A stretch of 64,000 bases of DNA from an uncultured Clostridia bacterium (GTDB taxonomy: Bacteria; Bacillota; Clostridia; TANB77; CAG-508). The notes under the pieces were generated by a model. That model saw only the letters and a program-made list of their open reading frames with translations, was not told the DNA's origin and ran no database searches. Positions 9,135 to 18,500 of the stretch are shown piece after piece (the stretch's first letter is position 1; every line of letters starts with the position of its first letter). The position numbers and the translations under genes were made by a program. The stretch is from positions 1-64,000 of the forward strand of contig CAKOXT010000003.1 in assembly GCA_934130285.1 (NCBI GenBank), given 5' to 3'.

Positions 9135-9866
9135 ATGTCAAAAGTAGTAATAATTACAGGGGCATCAAGAGGAATTGGAAGAGAAACAACAAAATTACTA
9201 GCAAGAAACGGACATACAGTTATAGCAAACTACAACAAATCAGAAGAAAAAGCAAAAGAGCTACAAGAAGAATTAAAAAAAGAGAATATAAACATAGACA
9301 TATTCAAAGCAGATGTATCAAAAAGAGAAGAATGCAAAGCATTAGTTCAATATGCAATCGATAAATACAAACATATAGACGTACTAGTAAACAATGCAGG
9401 AATATCAATATGGGGACAATTTACAGATTTAACAGACGCTGAAATAGAAGAAATAATGAGAGTAAATTTATATTCAGCAATAGCAATGTCACAAGAAGTA
9501 TCAAAACATATGATACATCAAAAAGAAGGATGCATAATAAACATATCTTCAATATGGGGAATGGTAGGAGCATCTTGTGAAGTAGCATATTCAGTAACAA
9601 AAGCTGGAATAGATGGATTAACAAAATCATTAGCCAAAGAATTAGGACCATCAAATATAAGAGTAAATTCAGTAGCACCAGGAGCAATAGAAACAGACAT
9701 GAATTCTAATTTAACAGATGAAGAAAAGAAAGTATTAGAAATGGAAACACCATTAGGAAAGATAGGGAAACCAAGCGATATAGCGAAAGCAATTAATTGG
9801 TTAGTAGAAGACGAATTTACAACAGGGCAAATAATTTCACCAAATGGTGGATGGGTAATTTGCTAG
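9135..9866 (+). CDS. ymfI: SDR oxidoreductase, probable EF-P 5-aminopentanone reductase
   Basis: The 243-residue protein is a classical short-chain dehydrogenase. It has the NADP-binding TGASRGIG (residues 8-15), NNAG, the catalytic Ser in INISSIWG, and YSVTKAG with the catalytic Tyr and Lys. The segment SSIWGMVGASCEVAYS, with its GASCE, is what I associate with YmfI, which reduces the 5-aminopentanone group on elongation factor P in Bacillus subtilis. A FabG-type 3-oxoacyl-ACP reductase is the alternative; no fatty-acid genes are nearby. GAAGGAAC precedes the ATG. It is monocistronic, with tRNAs upstream and a terminator downstream. Confidence 0.75.
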   Translation: MSKVVIITGASRGIGRETTKLLARNGHTVIANYNKSEEKAKELQEELKKENINIDIFKADVSKREECKALVQYAIDKYKHIDVLVNNAGISIWGQFTDLTDAEIEEIMRVNLYSAIAMSQEVSKHMIHQKEGCIINISSIWGMVGASCEVAYSVTKAGIDGLTKSLAKELGPSNIRVNSVAPGAIETDMNSNLTDEEKKVLEMETPLGKIGKPSDIAKAINWLVEDEFTTGQIISPNGGWVIC

Positions 9867-9883
9867 GAAGAATATGAATATAA

Positions 9884-9921
9884 AAAAAGCCATTGGAAAA
9901 TAAATTTTTTCAATGGCTTTT
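9884..9921. terminator. Hairpin terminator after the SDR gene
   Basis: AAAAGCCATTG and CAATGGCTTTT pair across a 15-base loop, with A and T runs on either side. Confidence 0.85.
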
Positions 9922-10021
9922 ATAATGTCTATCAAATATATTTAATATTAACGAAAATAATCTCAGAAAAATAAAGTAGTTGTAACCTGTATTGCTATAC
10001 ACTTTTAACTTAAATATAACC

Positions 10022-10723
10022 CTATTTACGATTCTTTAAAACAATTATAATTCCAAGTACAATGAAAGCAATACTTATAATTTGATTTGAAGAAATTAAA
10101 ATATTAACATGACTAATTCTAAGAAAATCCAAAACAAATTTAGCAAATCCACATAATATAAAGCTTATACCAATAGTACGCAAACTAAATTTATTAGTTA
10201 TAATTTTATGAATCATGTAAATAAAAATAAATAAGAAAGCGATTGTTTCAACAATTTGAACAGGAAATAAGCATGTCCCCGCGGGAGCAACTAGTGAATA
10301 ATTATAAATTACATGGCCAGGGCCAGCATAAGGAATTCCATAACAACATCCCGCTAAAAAACACCCAATCTTTCCAATTGCATACATAAGCGGAATTGAA
10401 GGAGTAAATATAAATAAGATATCTTTAAAAGGTCTCCTTACAATGAATTTAAACGCAAATAAAGCAATTAAAGCGCCAATAGCTCCCCCATAAGAAGTAA
10501 ATCCCAAATATAATATATCAACATTTTTATATAAAGAATAATTTTGTAATAGAGTTAAAAGTTTACCACCCAGAATTATTCCAACATTTTCATAAACCAA
10601 AGCAGCAACAATTTCTAAAAAAGAAAAATTAAATTTCTTATATACACATAAAACCACTACAACATTCATTGTTAGAGCAAGCAATAACATAATTCCATAA
10701 AGCGGAATTGTCGTATTAAACAT
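10022..10723 (-). CDS. Lgt-like polytopic membrane protein (prolipoprotein diacylglyceryl transferase family)
   Basis: From the start chosen at 10723 the protein has about 233 residues and seven hydrophobic segments. Family features are TSYGGAIGAL, the block YAIGKIGCFLAGCCYG, FPVQIVET, and the C-terminal SSNQIISI in place of the usual S-x-GQ. Lgt transfers diacylglyceryl from phosphatidylglycerol to the lipobox Cys. The frame is open up to 10873, but that extension overlaps the zinc-ribbon gene and does not match the family. The protein is shorter than typical Lgt and lacks a clear RHPxQ arginine, so it may be a diverged paralogue rather than the main Lgt. Confidence 0.6.
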   Translation of the reverse strand: MFNTTIPLYGIMLLLALTMNVVVVLCVYKKFNFSFLEIVAALVYENVGIILGGKLLTLLQNYSLYKNVDILYLGFTSYGGAIGALIALFAFKFIVRRPFKDILFIFTPSIPLMYAIGKIGCFLAGCCYGIPYAGPGHVIYNYSLVAPAGTCLFPVQIVETIAFLFIFIYMIHKIITNKFSLRTIGISFILCGFAKFVLDFLRISHVNILISSNQIISIAFIVLGIIIVLKNRK

Positions 10724-10831
10724 TATATTTTTCCATAAAATCAATTCATAAAATTGATTTATCCTTTCTAAAACATACTGGTAAAAAAGTATTATATAGA
10801 TACTGATAAATTGCCAGTTAATTTTTAATAT

Positions 10832-10851
10832 ATTACTATCCTGGACATGAT
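10832..10851. repeat. 20-bp direct repeat, copy 1 (3' end of zinc-ribbon gene)
   Basis: The sequence attactatcctggacatgat occurs again at 11852-11871. On the minus strand it encodes the shared C-terminal Ser-Cys-Pro-Gly and stop. Confidence 0.9.
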
Positions 10852-11339
10852 GAAATTGCAGAGGCACACGCATAAATCGCTATAAAAATAAAAACTAAGA
10901 AAGCCACGAACATATAAATAGTTACTGCCGCAAGGGTTCGCAGTATAGGACTATTAGGACAGCGAATAATTCCTACAGAAATAGTAATTAGTGCAGCAAA
11001 TATATATAAAGGATGAACACCAAAAGTAAGTATCATAAAAATAACATATAGTATTAAAAATACATATTGATCATTAGTATAAAACACACACGGTTTATGT
11101 TTAAGCATATTATGAGATTTATTCACACTTATAAATAATTTTCGATGGCATTTTGGACAAACGTTATCATCATAATTTAATTTGTTACCACATCTACAAT
11201 GAAGTATAAAACCATTTGAATTATCAGCATTAGTAGAATTAATATTAGGATTAGTCACATCATTGTTTAATGTAGCACCACAAAATCTGCAGTATGTAGC
11301 TGTATCAGAAACAGTTTGTTTACAATTTTTACATATCAT
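10836..11339 (-). CDS. Zinc-ribbon membrane protein, paralogue 1
   Basis: The 167-residue protein begins with a CxxC...CxxC zinc ribbon (CKNCKQTVSDTATYCRFC), followed by a second one (CRCG...CPKC, about residues 49-64). Three hydrophobic segments follow, and the C-terminus is SSCPG. Cytoplasmic zinc ribbons joined to membrane segments are common in Firmicutes, but their roles are mostly unknown. CCTCC on the plus strand just beyond the start gives a good ribosome site. It is the largest of three paralogues in a row; its last bases share a 20-bp repeat with paralogue 3. Confidence 0.75.
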   Translation of the reverse strand: MICKNCKQTVSDTATYCRFCGATLNNDVTNPNINSTNADNSNGFILHCRCGNKLNYDDNVCPKCHRKLFISVNKSHNMLKHKPCVFYTNDQYVFLILYVIFMILTFGVHPLYIFAALITISVGIIRCPNSPILRTLAAVTIYMFVAFLVFIFIAIYACASAISSCPG

Positions 11340-11453
11340 AAAATACCTCCAGTTATTTAATTATTAATATACAATTATTAAAAAATTGTATTAGAGAATA
11401 AAGGATAACTTAAATAAATTCCAAAAAGCGAATGTTAACCTGCATATAAAACT

Positions 11454-11735
11454 TTAAAATAAAAAGAAAAAGAAGAATATAAATACACCGGCAACAGCTA
11501 AAGTTACTATAAATAGTAAGCGAAAAAATTGACTATCACGGTATATAATTCCAGCTATTGCACTAGTAAGCAAAGCTAATAACATAAAAGCAAAATTAAA
11601 AGAAATTAAAACAAGAAATAATGCATATATAGTAAAAAGTATGTATTGTACTAAAGATGTTTTTATATTAACACCACAATGTTCACAAAAATTAGAATCA
11701 TCAGGAATTTCTTTATTACAATTTTTACATTTCAT
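11454..11735 (-). CDS. Zinc-ribbon membrane protein, paralogue 2
   Basis: The 93-residue protein has one N-terminal ribbon (CKNCNKEIPDDSNFCEHC) and two hydrophobic segments. The C-terminus is an unusual run of Phe (FIFFFFFLF) and lacks the SCPG ending of its neighbours, so the 3' end may be truncated or drifted. The ribosome site (GGGGGAG) and the first codons are nearly identical to paralogue 3, which points to a recent duplication. Confidence 0.7.
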   Translation of the reverse strand: MKCKNCNKEIPDDSNFCEHCGVNIKTSLVQYILFTIYALFLVLISFNFAFMLLALLTSAIAGIIYRDSQFFRLLFIVTLAVAGVFIFFFFFLF

Positions 11736-11851
11736 AAATTTCTCCCCCTTTAATTTATAGAAAATAATATCACAAAAGATATAATTATATCTTTAAAAAA
11801 TAAAATGTTACAATCTATAATAAGTTAAATGTAAAGTTTAGATTAAATATT

Positions 11852-11871
11852 ATTACTATCCTGGACATGAT
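11852..11871. repeat. 20-bp direct repeat, copy 2
   Basis: Identical to 10832-10851; it encodes the SCPG ending of paralogue 3. Confidence 0.9.
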
Positions 11872-12173
11872 CGAAGAAGCCCTAAACATGCTATACTAGA
11901 AATACCACCAAAGATAATTATTATACAACAAATTAATGCAGAGGTTATAAAGAAAGTACGAAGAAGTACGCTTTTACGGTATATAAGAGTTCCAGCAGTA
12001 ATTATCAATAAAGCCAAAAACAAAAATCCAATATGTAAAGGAATTAAAAATAAACAAATTATATATATTATAAAGAATAAAATTTGCCCCCAATTTTTTA
12101 TGATTGGAGCTTTACAATAAGCACAGAAGCAAGAATCATCTGGAATTTCCTTGTCACATTTTTTACATTTCAT
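11856..12173 (-). CDS. Zinc-ribbon membrane protein, paralogue 3
   Basis: The 105-residue protein has an N-terminal ribbon (CKKCDKEIPDDSCFCAYC), two to three membrane segments with the RKSVLLRTFF loop, and the C-terminus RSCPG. It shares its leader, start region and 3' end with the neighbouring paralogues. A GGGGGAG ribosome site precedes the ATG. The function is not recognised. Confidence 0.72.
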   Translation of the reverse strand: MKCKKCDKEIPDDSCFCAYCKAPIIKNWGQILFFIIYIICLFLIPLHIGFLFLALLIITAGTLIYRKSVLLRTFFITSALICCIIIIFGGISSIACLGLLRSCPG

Positions 12174-12239
12174 AAATTTCTCCCCCTTAAATTTATAAAA
12201 TAATCATAACATAAAAGACATAATTAAGTCTATAAAAAC

Positions 12240-12278
12240 AAAAAAACTTCACAATCGACAGTAAGTCGAAAGTGAAGC
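12240..12278 (-). terminator. Terminator of the HD-GYP regulator transcript
   Basis: On the minus strand the outer stem CTTCAC/GTGAAG and the inner stem TCGAC/GTCGA form a two-part hairpin followed by a T run. Confidence 0.7.
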
Positions 12279-12290
12279 TTTTATCTTATA

Positions 12291-13334
12291 TTAAAATTTT
12301 TGCTGAATCTCTATAATTGTAGCAGCATTATTTTTCAAAATATCTAAAAACGCATCTGCAACTTGAGGATCAAATTGAGTACCTTTGCATCTTTCAATTT
12401 CTTTCATTGTATAGTCAATATCTAAAGCATTTCTATAAGAACGCTTAGATGTCATTGCATCAAAAGTATCAGCAACAGCAACTATTCTTGCAAAATAAGG
12501 AATATTCTCTCCAGCTAATTGAGAAGGGTAACCCCTGCCATCATATCTTTCATGATGGTGTTTAACAATAGGAATAATGTTAGCAAAAATACTAGCATTA
12601 GACAATATATGAGCACCAATAGATGGGTGATTCTTAATTTCAGAATATTCATCATCAGTAAGTTTATCATTTTTTAACAAAATAGCATCAGGAATACCAA
12701 TTTTTCCAATATCATGGAAAAGAGCACCTATACGTAAAGTTTTTAAATCCTCATCAGATAATCCTAATTTCTTACCAATTAAAACAGAATACTCGGCAAC
12801 TCTGTCAGAATGACCTTTTGTATATACGTCCTTAACTTCAACTGTTCTTCTAAGAACCTCAATACTTTCTAAGTAAGATTTTTCAAGTAATTCATTTGAA
12901 TAAGAAAGTTCCTTATTAATTTCTTTTATAACATTCATTTGTTCAACAGATTTCAACCCAGATTCAATAAGCAAAAGTAGTTGATCAAACTTATCACTTT
13001 TTTCACAATAACCTTGAATATCTAGTTTTTTAATTGTTTCCAATGGAGGAGCTAAATCCTTGTGACCTGTCAATAGAAGGATATATAAATCCTTATTAAA
13101 TTTACGTATTTCTTCAACTACTTGATCTCCATGAAAAGGGGTCATTATATAGTCAAGAAGCATTAAATCAAAATGTTCATTTTTAACTCTTTCAATTGCT
13201 TCTTGTGGATCGGTAACACCTGTTATAGAATAATTATGAAGATATACCTTTAAAGAATCTATAATTCCTATTTCATCATCAACAGCAATTATTTTATACT
13301 TAGATTTTTCTTGATCTACAACATTTAATCTCAT
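12291..13334 (-). CDS. Response regulator with HD-GYP phosphodiesterase output
   Basis: The 347-residue protein has an N-terminal receiver domain (acidic pair D19-D20, phospho-acceptor D61 in LLDY) and a short helical linker. Its C-terminal HD-GYP domain carries HSDRVAEYS, HDIGKIGIPD (about 204-213) and HHERYDGRGYP (about 260-270). HD-GYP enzymes hydrolyse cyclic di-GMP; all signature residues are present, so it should be active. The histidine kinase gene lies just upstream with a 16-base gap, making a clear two-component pair. Confidence 0.92.
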   Translation of the reverse strand: MRLNVVDQEKSKYKIIAVDDEIGIIDSLKVYLHNYSITGVTDPQEAIERVKNEHFDLMLLDYIMTPFHGDQVVEEIRKFNKDLYILLLTGHKDLAPPLETIKKLDIQGYCEKSDKFDQLLLLIESGLKSVEQMNVIKEINKELSYSNELLEKSYLESIEVLRRTVEVKDVYTKGHSDRVAEYSVLIGKKLGLSDEDLKTLRIGALFHDIGKIGIPDAILLKNDKLTDDEYSEIKNHPSIGAHILSNASIFANIIPIVKHHHERYDGRGYPSQLAGENIPYFARIVAVADTFDAMTSKRSYRNALDIDYTMKEIERCKGTQFDPQVADAFLDILKNNAATIIEIQQKF

Positions 13335-13350
13335 ATATTAGCACCTCACT

Positions 13351-15354
13351 TTATAACTTATTAATAGGAATTGTAATAATGAATGCGGTTCCCTTATTTT
13401 TTTCTGTTTCAAAAGTCATATCACCATGGAAGTGAGCTTTTATATTGGAATAAGACATAAACAATCCCAGACCAGTACCACCTTTTCCTTTTGTGGTAAT
13501 CATTTGTTTAAATAAGTTGTCTTGAACAACTTTTGGTAGTCCAGGGCCATAATCTTTAACTATCAATTCGATAGTAGTATTATCTCTCAGATTTGCCACT
13601 AAGTCAATAAATTCATCAGATTTCCCATCATAAGCTTGAATAGAATTTGAAATCATATTATTTAAAACTTGGACTAAACTATTTATATTACCATTAATTT
13701 TAATATTATCATCAACATTATTAGAAACTCTTAAAGTTACTAGTGCAGATTTTAATTCGTGTTTCATTAATATATCAACTTGTTTAAATAAATCTGAAAT
13801 AGAGAATGGATATACCTGACTGTCAGACAGTGTAACAGCTTGACCTTTTACAGCAGTTATTACATCAGACATGTATGATGTATGTGTTTTTATTTTATCA
13901 ATCCATTCTTGCATATCTTTAGCAATTGCATGATAATCTTCATTCGTAACCATTGGATTTCCAATTGAAGCGTCCAGTTCTGCCACTAACTGTGTTAAAC
14001 CTTCATCTGCTCCAGCAATACTCATTATTGGTGTTTTTAAGTTATGTGCAATTCCTCCTACCATTTGTCCTAAAGAAGCTAAACGTTCACGTTCAATCAA
14101 TAGATCTTGATTACTTTTTATCTGTTCGATATTTTTTTCTGTTAAAACTTGAATAGAATTATAAGCATTACACAAATCACCAATCTCATCATTTGAAAGA
14201 ATAGGCAATTTAGACATATTATTAGAAGATTTAGCAATAGCATTTAACGAATCTGTAACTGTTGAAATATCTTTTTGTAGTGAAATAGAGAACATATTTA
14301 AGAAAATAAAAGTTACAAAAATTACAAATAAGAAATCTACTAACAAAAAGATAAGTGTCTCTGAAGAATCAACGGAATACAAAATTCCCAAAGTATAAAT
14401 TCCTTCTTCAGTAATTACTTTAATTGTAGCTCCTTGAGTATCAATTCCATATCCATCATAAGTATGTCCATTATTCTTAGAAGATAATTGTTTAGTGTAT
14501 TCAACAACAAATTCGCTTGGATCATGACCTTCAACTGTTAACACAGAACCATCAGGCTTTATAATAAATTTAGAATCTGAATATTCTGATAAAGGCATTT
14601 CTGAAAAAGTTTTAATAACTTCGCCAGAGTTATAACATGTATTTAAATCGAAAGTTTCAATTAAATCTTTATGATAATTATTAAAAAGATATTCTTCTTT
14701 TGTTTTAATAACTTGATTATAAGCTATTAAAGAAGTAAGTAATACACCCATTATAGAAACAGGTAATACTTGTAAGAAAATTTTCTGCTTTAAAGAAACA
14801 CGTGGTTCCATTTTTGAGTTTTCATAATAAGTATCTCTAAGTATCTTGGTATATAAATTTTTAGAAGTAATATATGAAGCAACTGCTAAAAACAAGAAAA
14901 ACGAAACAAGCAATAATAAAATTTTAAAAATCATTATATTATGATGACTACCTGTTATGGTTAAAACAAAAATGATTCCAATAACAGGTATAATAAGTTC
15001 ACCAAAAAATATAAGATAAGGAAGAGAAAAACATTGTTTCCTGATTTTCTGCATTCTAGCATAATCTTTATATTTATTATGATTATTATCTTTATACCAC
15101 GAATCTATATCTTTAAATAGATTTTTAAAAATTAAAATTAAAATTACAGATGCCAACATAAAAATTGCAAAAATTTGTGCTACAAATGGAATACCAGACA
15201 TTTGAACATCAAAGTCATTATTAAGTGAATTAGGTGGATAGTTCAAAAGAGTTGGTAAAATACTTGTAATTAATATAACTATAAAAAAAATTGTAGAGAT
15301 ATATCTGAAAATAATTTTATTACTTGGTAAATCAAATAAATGTAGTTTCTTCAT
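13351..15354 (-). CDS. Membrane sensor histidine kinase
   Basis: The 667-residue protein starts with about four membrane segments (residues 15-170), then another segment near 195-215, an extracytoplasmic sensor region, a further membrane segment (about 332-355) and a HAMP-like linker. The kinase core has the phospho-acceptor His in GGIAHNLKTP (about 437), the N box NNMISNSIQAYDG, DYGPGLP and GTGLGLFMSY. It should phosphorylate the HD-GYP regulator encoded directly downstream. GAAAGGA lies upstream of the ATG. The signal sensed cannot be inferred. The NRPS gene lies upstream on the same strand but is separated by a hairpin. Confidence 0.9.
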   Translation of the reverse strand: MKKLHLFDLPSNKIIFRYISTIFFIVILITSILPTLLNYPPNSLNNDFDVQMSGIPFVAQIFAIFMLASVILILIFKNLFKDIDSWYKDNNHNKYKDYARMQKIRKQCFSLPYLIFFGELIIPVIGIIFVLTITGSHHNIMIFKILLLLVSFFLFLAVASYITSKNLYTKILRDTYYENSKMEPRVSLKQKIFLQVLPVSIMGVLLTSLIAYNQVIKTKEEYLFNNYHKDLIETFDLNTCYNSGEVIKTFSEMPLSEYSDSKFIIKPDGSVLTVEGHDPSEFVVEYTKQLSSKNNGHTYDGYGIDTQGATIKVITEEGIYTLGILYSVDSSETLIFLLVDFLFVIFVTFIFLNMFSISLQKDISTVTDSLNAIAKSSNNMSKLPILSNDEIGDLCNAYNSIQVLTEKNIEQIKSNQDLLIERERLASLGQMVGGIAHNLKTPIMSIAGADEGLTQLVAELDASIGNPMVTNEDYHAIAKDMQEWIDKIKTHTSYMSDVITAVKGQAVTLSDSQVYPFSISDLFKQVDILMKHELKSALVTLRVSNNVDDNIKINGNINSLVQVLNNMISNSIQAYDGKSDEFIDLVANLRDNTTIELIVKDYGPGLPKVVQDNLFKQMITTKGKGGTGLGLFMSYSNIKAHFHGDMTFETEKNKGTAFIITIPINKL

Positions 15355-15454
15355 ATTAAAAAATTCCTTTCAAAAAACTATATACATTATATATTAAAAA
15401 TATTTAAAGACCAAGAGTTGATTCATAATAATTTTATGAAATAATAATTAAGAA

Positions 15455-15485
15455 CCCCTTTACTAAGTTTAAAAAAGTAAAGGGG
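15455..15485 (-). terminator. Hairpin between NRPS and histidine kinase
   Basis: CCCCTTTACT and AGTAAAGGGG form a perfect 10-bp stem with an 11-base loop. On the minus strand it is followed by TTCTTAATTATT, a weak T tract, so termination may be partial. Confidence 0.65.
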
Positions 15486-15500
15486 AGGATAAATAAAAAG

Positions 15501-18500
15501 TTAAATAAAATTAACATCTTTCATATATTTAATTATTATAGATAAATATTTATTATCAATTTTTTTCCATGTAAAACCTAATTCTTTAAGAATTTTTTGA
15601 GTAAAGTCTGACTTAATATTTACAGAAAAATTATAGTCCAAAGACAAATTAGTTGTATTAAAGTCATTAACAATAGCAGAAATTCCATCATTCATATTTT
15701 TAGAGTATTCTAAAATTCTATTTCTGAAATCATCCTCACTAAGAGTCTGAATGTTGAAACCACTTTCTTTTAAAGCTAACACCACTCTTTTTAAAGTAAT
15801 TAAATTATGATTGTACAAATGGAAAATCTTATTATCATATTCGGTTGTTTTTGCAAGTAAGACAATAGCTTTAGCACATTCATCGACAGGAGTAAATTCA
15901 ATTTTTTGATCAAGTAAGTTGCTTGATATAGCATCCAACTTAACAAGAGATTTAATTCTTCCATAAAATGCATTTGCATAAATATTTTTTTGAAATACGC
16001 CGTCATAAGTCCTTCCGGAAAGAATACCTATACGTAAAACCTTACCATGAAGCCCTTTTTTCATAAAATCATAAACAATATTTTCAGATTCAAATTTACT
16101 ATTAACATATACATTCTCTGTATAATGCTGACCAATATATAAACTGTTTTCTGAAAAATCAACATCTTTAATACTTTGCTTTAACAAATAGTTTCCAGAA
16201 ACAGAAATTGAGGAAATGTGAATAAATCTCAAATTGTTTTTGTAGGCAAAGTTAACAATAGCTTTAGTGCCATTTATATTTATATTTTTAAATTCTTCAA
16301 AATCCCCATAATGCTTTACAATTGCAGCAGAATGAATAACTGTTGAAATATCCTTGCTAATGATCTCAGCTTCGCCTGCAGAAATGCCAAGATTAGGTAG
16401 AGTAATATCTCCATTTACTACTAAAACACGTCCCTTAAAATCTGAATCCAAATTTTTATTAAAATAAAATTCGTAAGAAGAAAATAGTCTTTTCTTTGAA
16501 AAATCAATATTAGCACCTCTTACTAAGCAATAGATTTTAGAGTCAGTTGTAGTTAATAATTGATGCAATACATGAATACCAATAAATCCATTGGCACCAG
16601 TGAGAAATACATTTCCTAAAGCATTTTCATTTTTATTTTTTATTGATTCATCCTCATTATGCATAAATTGTGGTAATAACTCAAAAGAAGTTTCAGAAGA
16701 TAAGGTGTCATTTTTATCAATATATTTTGCAAGTTCGTAAATTGTAGGGTACTTATAAAATGTTTGAGTTGTTAAATTAAGCTTTTCACCAAGTAATAGG
16801 GATTGAAGTTGAACAATACTCAAAGAGTCTAATCCTAAAGAGATAAAAGGAGTATTAACGTCAACATTTTCTAATCCATTATTTAGAATTTTTAAAATAT
16901 TTTTTTCTATTAATTTTTCTGTTTTAGTTTTAGCTACTACAATTTTTTCATTTTCACTTATTTTTACAGAAGGAAGAGATTTCCTATCAATTTTTCCATT
17001 TGGAGTAAGAGGAAGTTTCTTCATTTTAACAAAGTAAACAGGAATCATATAATTAGGTAATTCTTCGAGTAAAAATGAAACCAATTTTGAAATTATGATA
17101 TCTTTTGAAGAAACATAATAACAAATAAGAAAATTAGAATTTTGAGCAATAACCGTAGTTTCAGTTATATAAGGATATTCCAAGATTCTATTTTCAATTT
17201 CGCCAATTTCAATACGATATCCTCGAATTTTTACTTGGAAATCGGCTCTTCCTAAATGAATCAATTCACCATTTTGTGATAGTCTTGCTAAATCATTTGT
17301 ATTATAAATTAGTTCTCTTGTATTATATAAATTTTTAATAAAGACTTCCTTATTTAAATCATCTCTTTTATGATAACCAGCACAAACACCATCTCCACCA
17401 ATAAATAAATTGCCAGGCACACCTTTTGGAAGAAGGTGATGAGTATATTTATCTAAAACGTAACATGTAGTATTTGCAATAGGTTTACCAATATTAATAA
17501 TAGAAGTATTTGTTAAATTTTTAACAGTAGACCATACAGCAGTTTCAGTAGGACCATAAACATTAAATATTTTAGTATTATTAGTATGAGCTACTTTCTT
17601 TAAATGCTTTAATAATGTATAAGGAAAAGATTCACCACCAACTAAAATGTCAGTAATATACTTGAAATAAACACAATATTCAATATTAGAAGTTAATTTT
17701 TTCATACGAGATGGTGTGGTTTGAATCATATTAACCTTATTTTCTAAACAAAGAGAGTTCAAAAGAATTTGATCATTTTGTTCTTGTTCATTTGCTAGAA
17801 CAATTGTCATACCTCTTTGTAAAGGAAGCCAACTTTCCAAAACAAAAATATCAAAACAAATAGTTGTAACAGACACGATAGTTTTATCTTTAGAAAAATT
17901 GATTTTATTACTCATACCTAAAATAAAATTATTAATATTTTTATGTTTAAGCTTAACTCCTTTAGGTTTTCCTGTAGATCCAGAAGTATATATTATATAA
18001 GCGATATCTGTAGATTTATTAATGTTTTCAAGATTTTCAATGCTATTAGCAAATAGAGATTTATCATTTAAGTCAACATTAATAACATTTACAGAAGATT
18101 CAGATATGATAGGAGAAAGCTCATCAGAAGTTAAAACTATTTTAGTCTCACTATTTTCTAACATATATGAAATTCTATCCTTAGGATAATTAAAATCCAA
18201 AGGAAGGTATGCAGCTCCAGATTTTAGTACCGCTAGTAAACTAACCATCATTTCAATAGATCGCTTTTGTAAAATTCCAACAAAAGAATTAGGTTTTACA
18301 CCTGCAGAACGCAAATAATTAGCTAAACTATTTGCTTTTTCATTCAACTCTTTATAAGTAATAGATTTACCATTAGCAATTACAGCAATTTTATCAGGAT
18401 TTTTCTTTACTTGTTTTTCGATAAAATATTGAATAGTTTTATCTTTTTGATAATAAGTTTTAGTATTATTTAATGCTAATAATGTTTTTTTCTCGTCAGG

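Noticed and set aside
9135..9866. FabG, 3-oxoacyl-ACP reductase of fatty acid synthesis
   Set aside because: The SSIWG...GASCE segment fits YmfI-type reductases better and no fatty-acid genes are adjacent; FabG remains the alternative.
10724..10873. N-terminal extension of the Lgt-like protein
   Set aside because: It would overlap the zinc-ribbon gene and does not resemble the family N-terminus.
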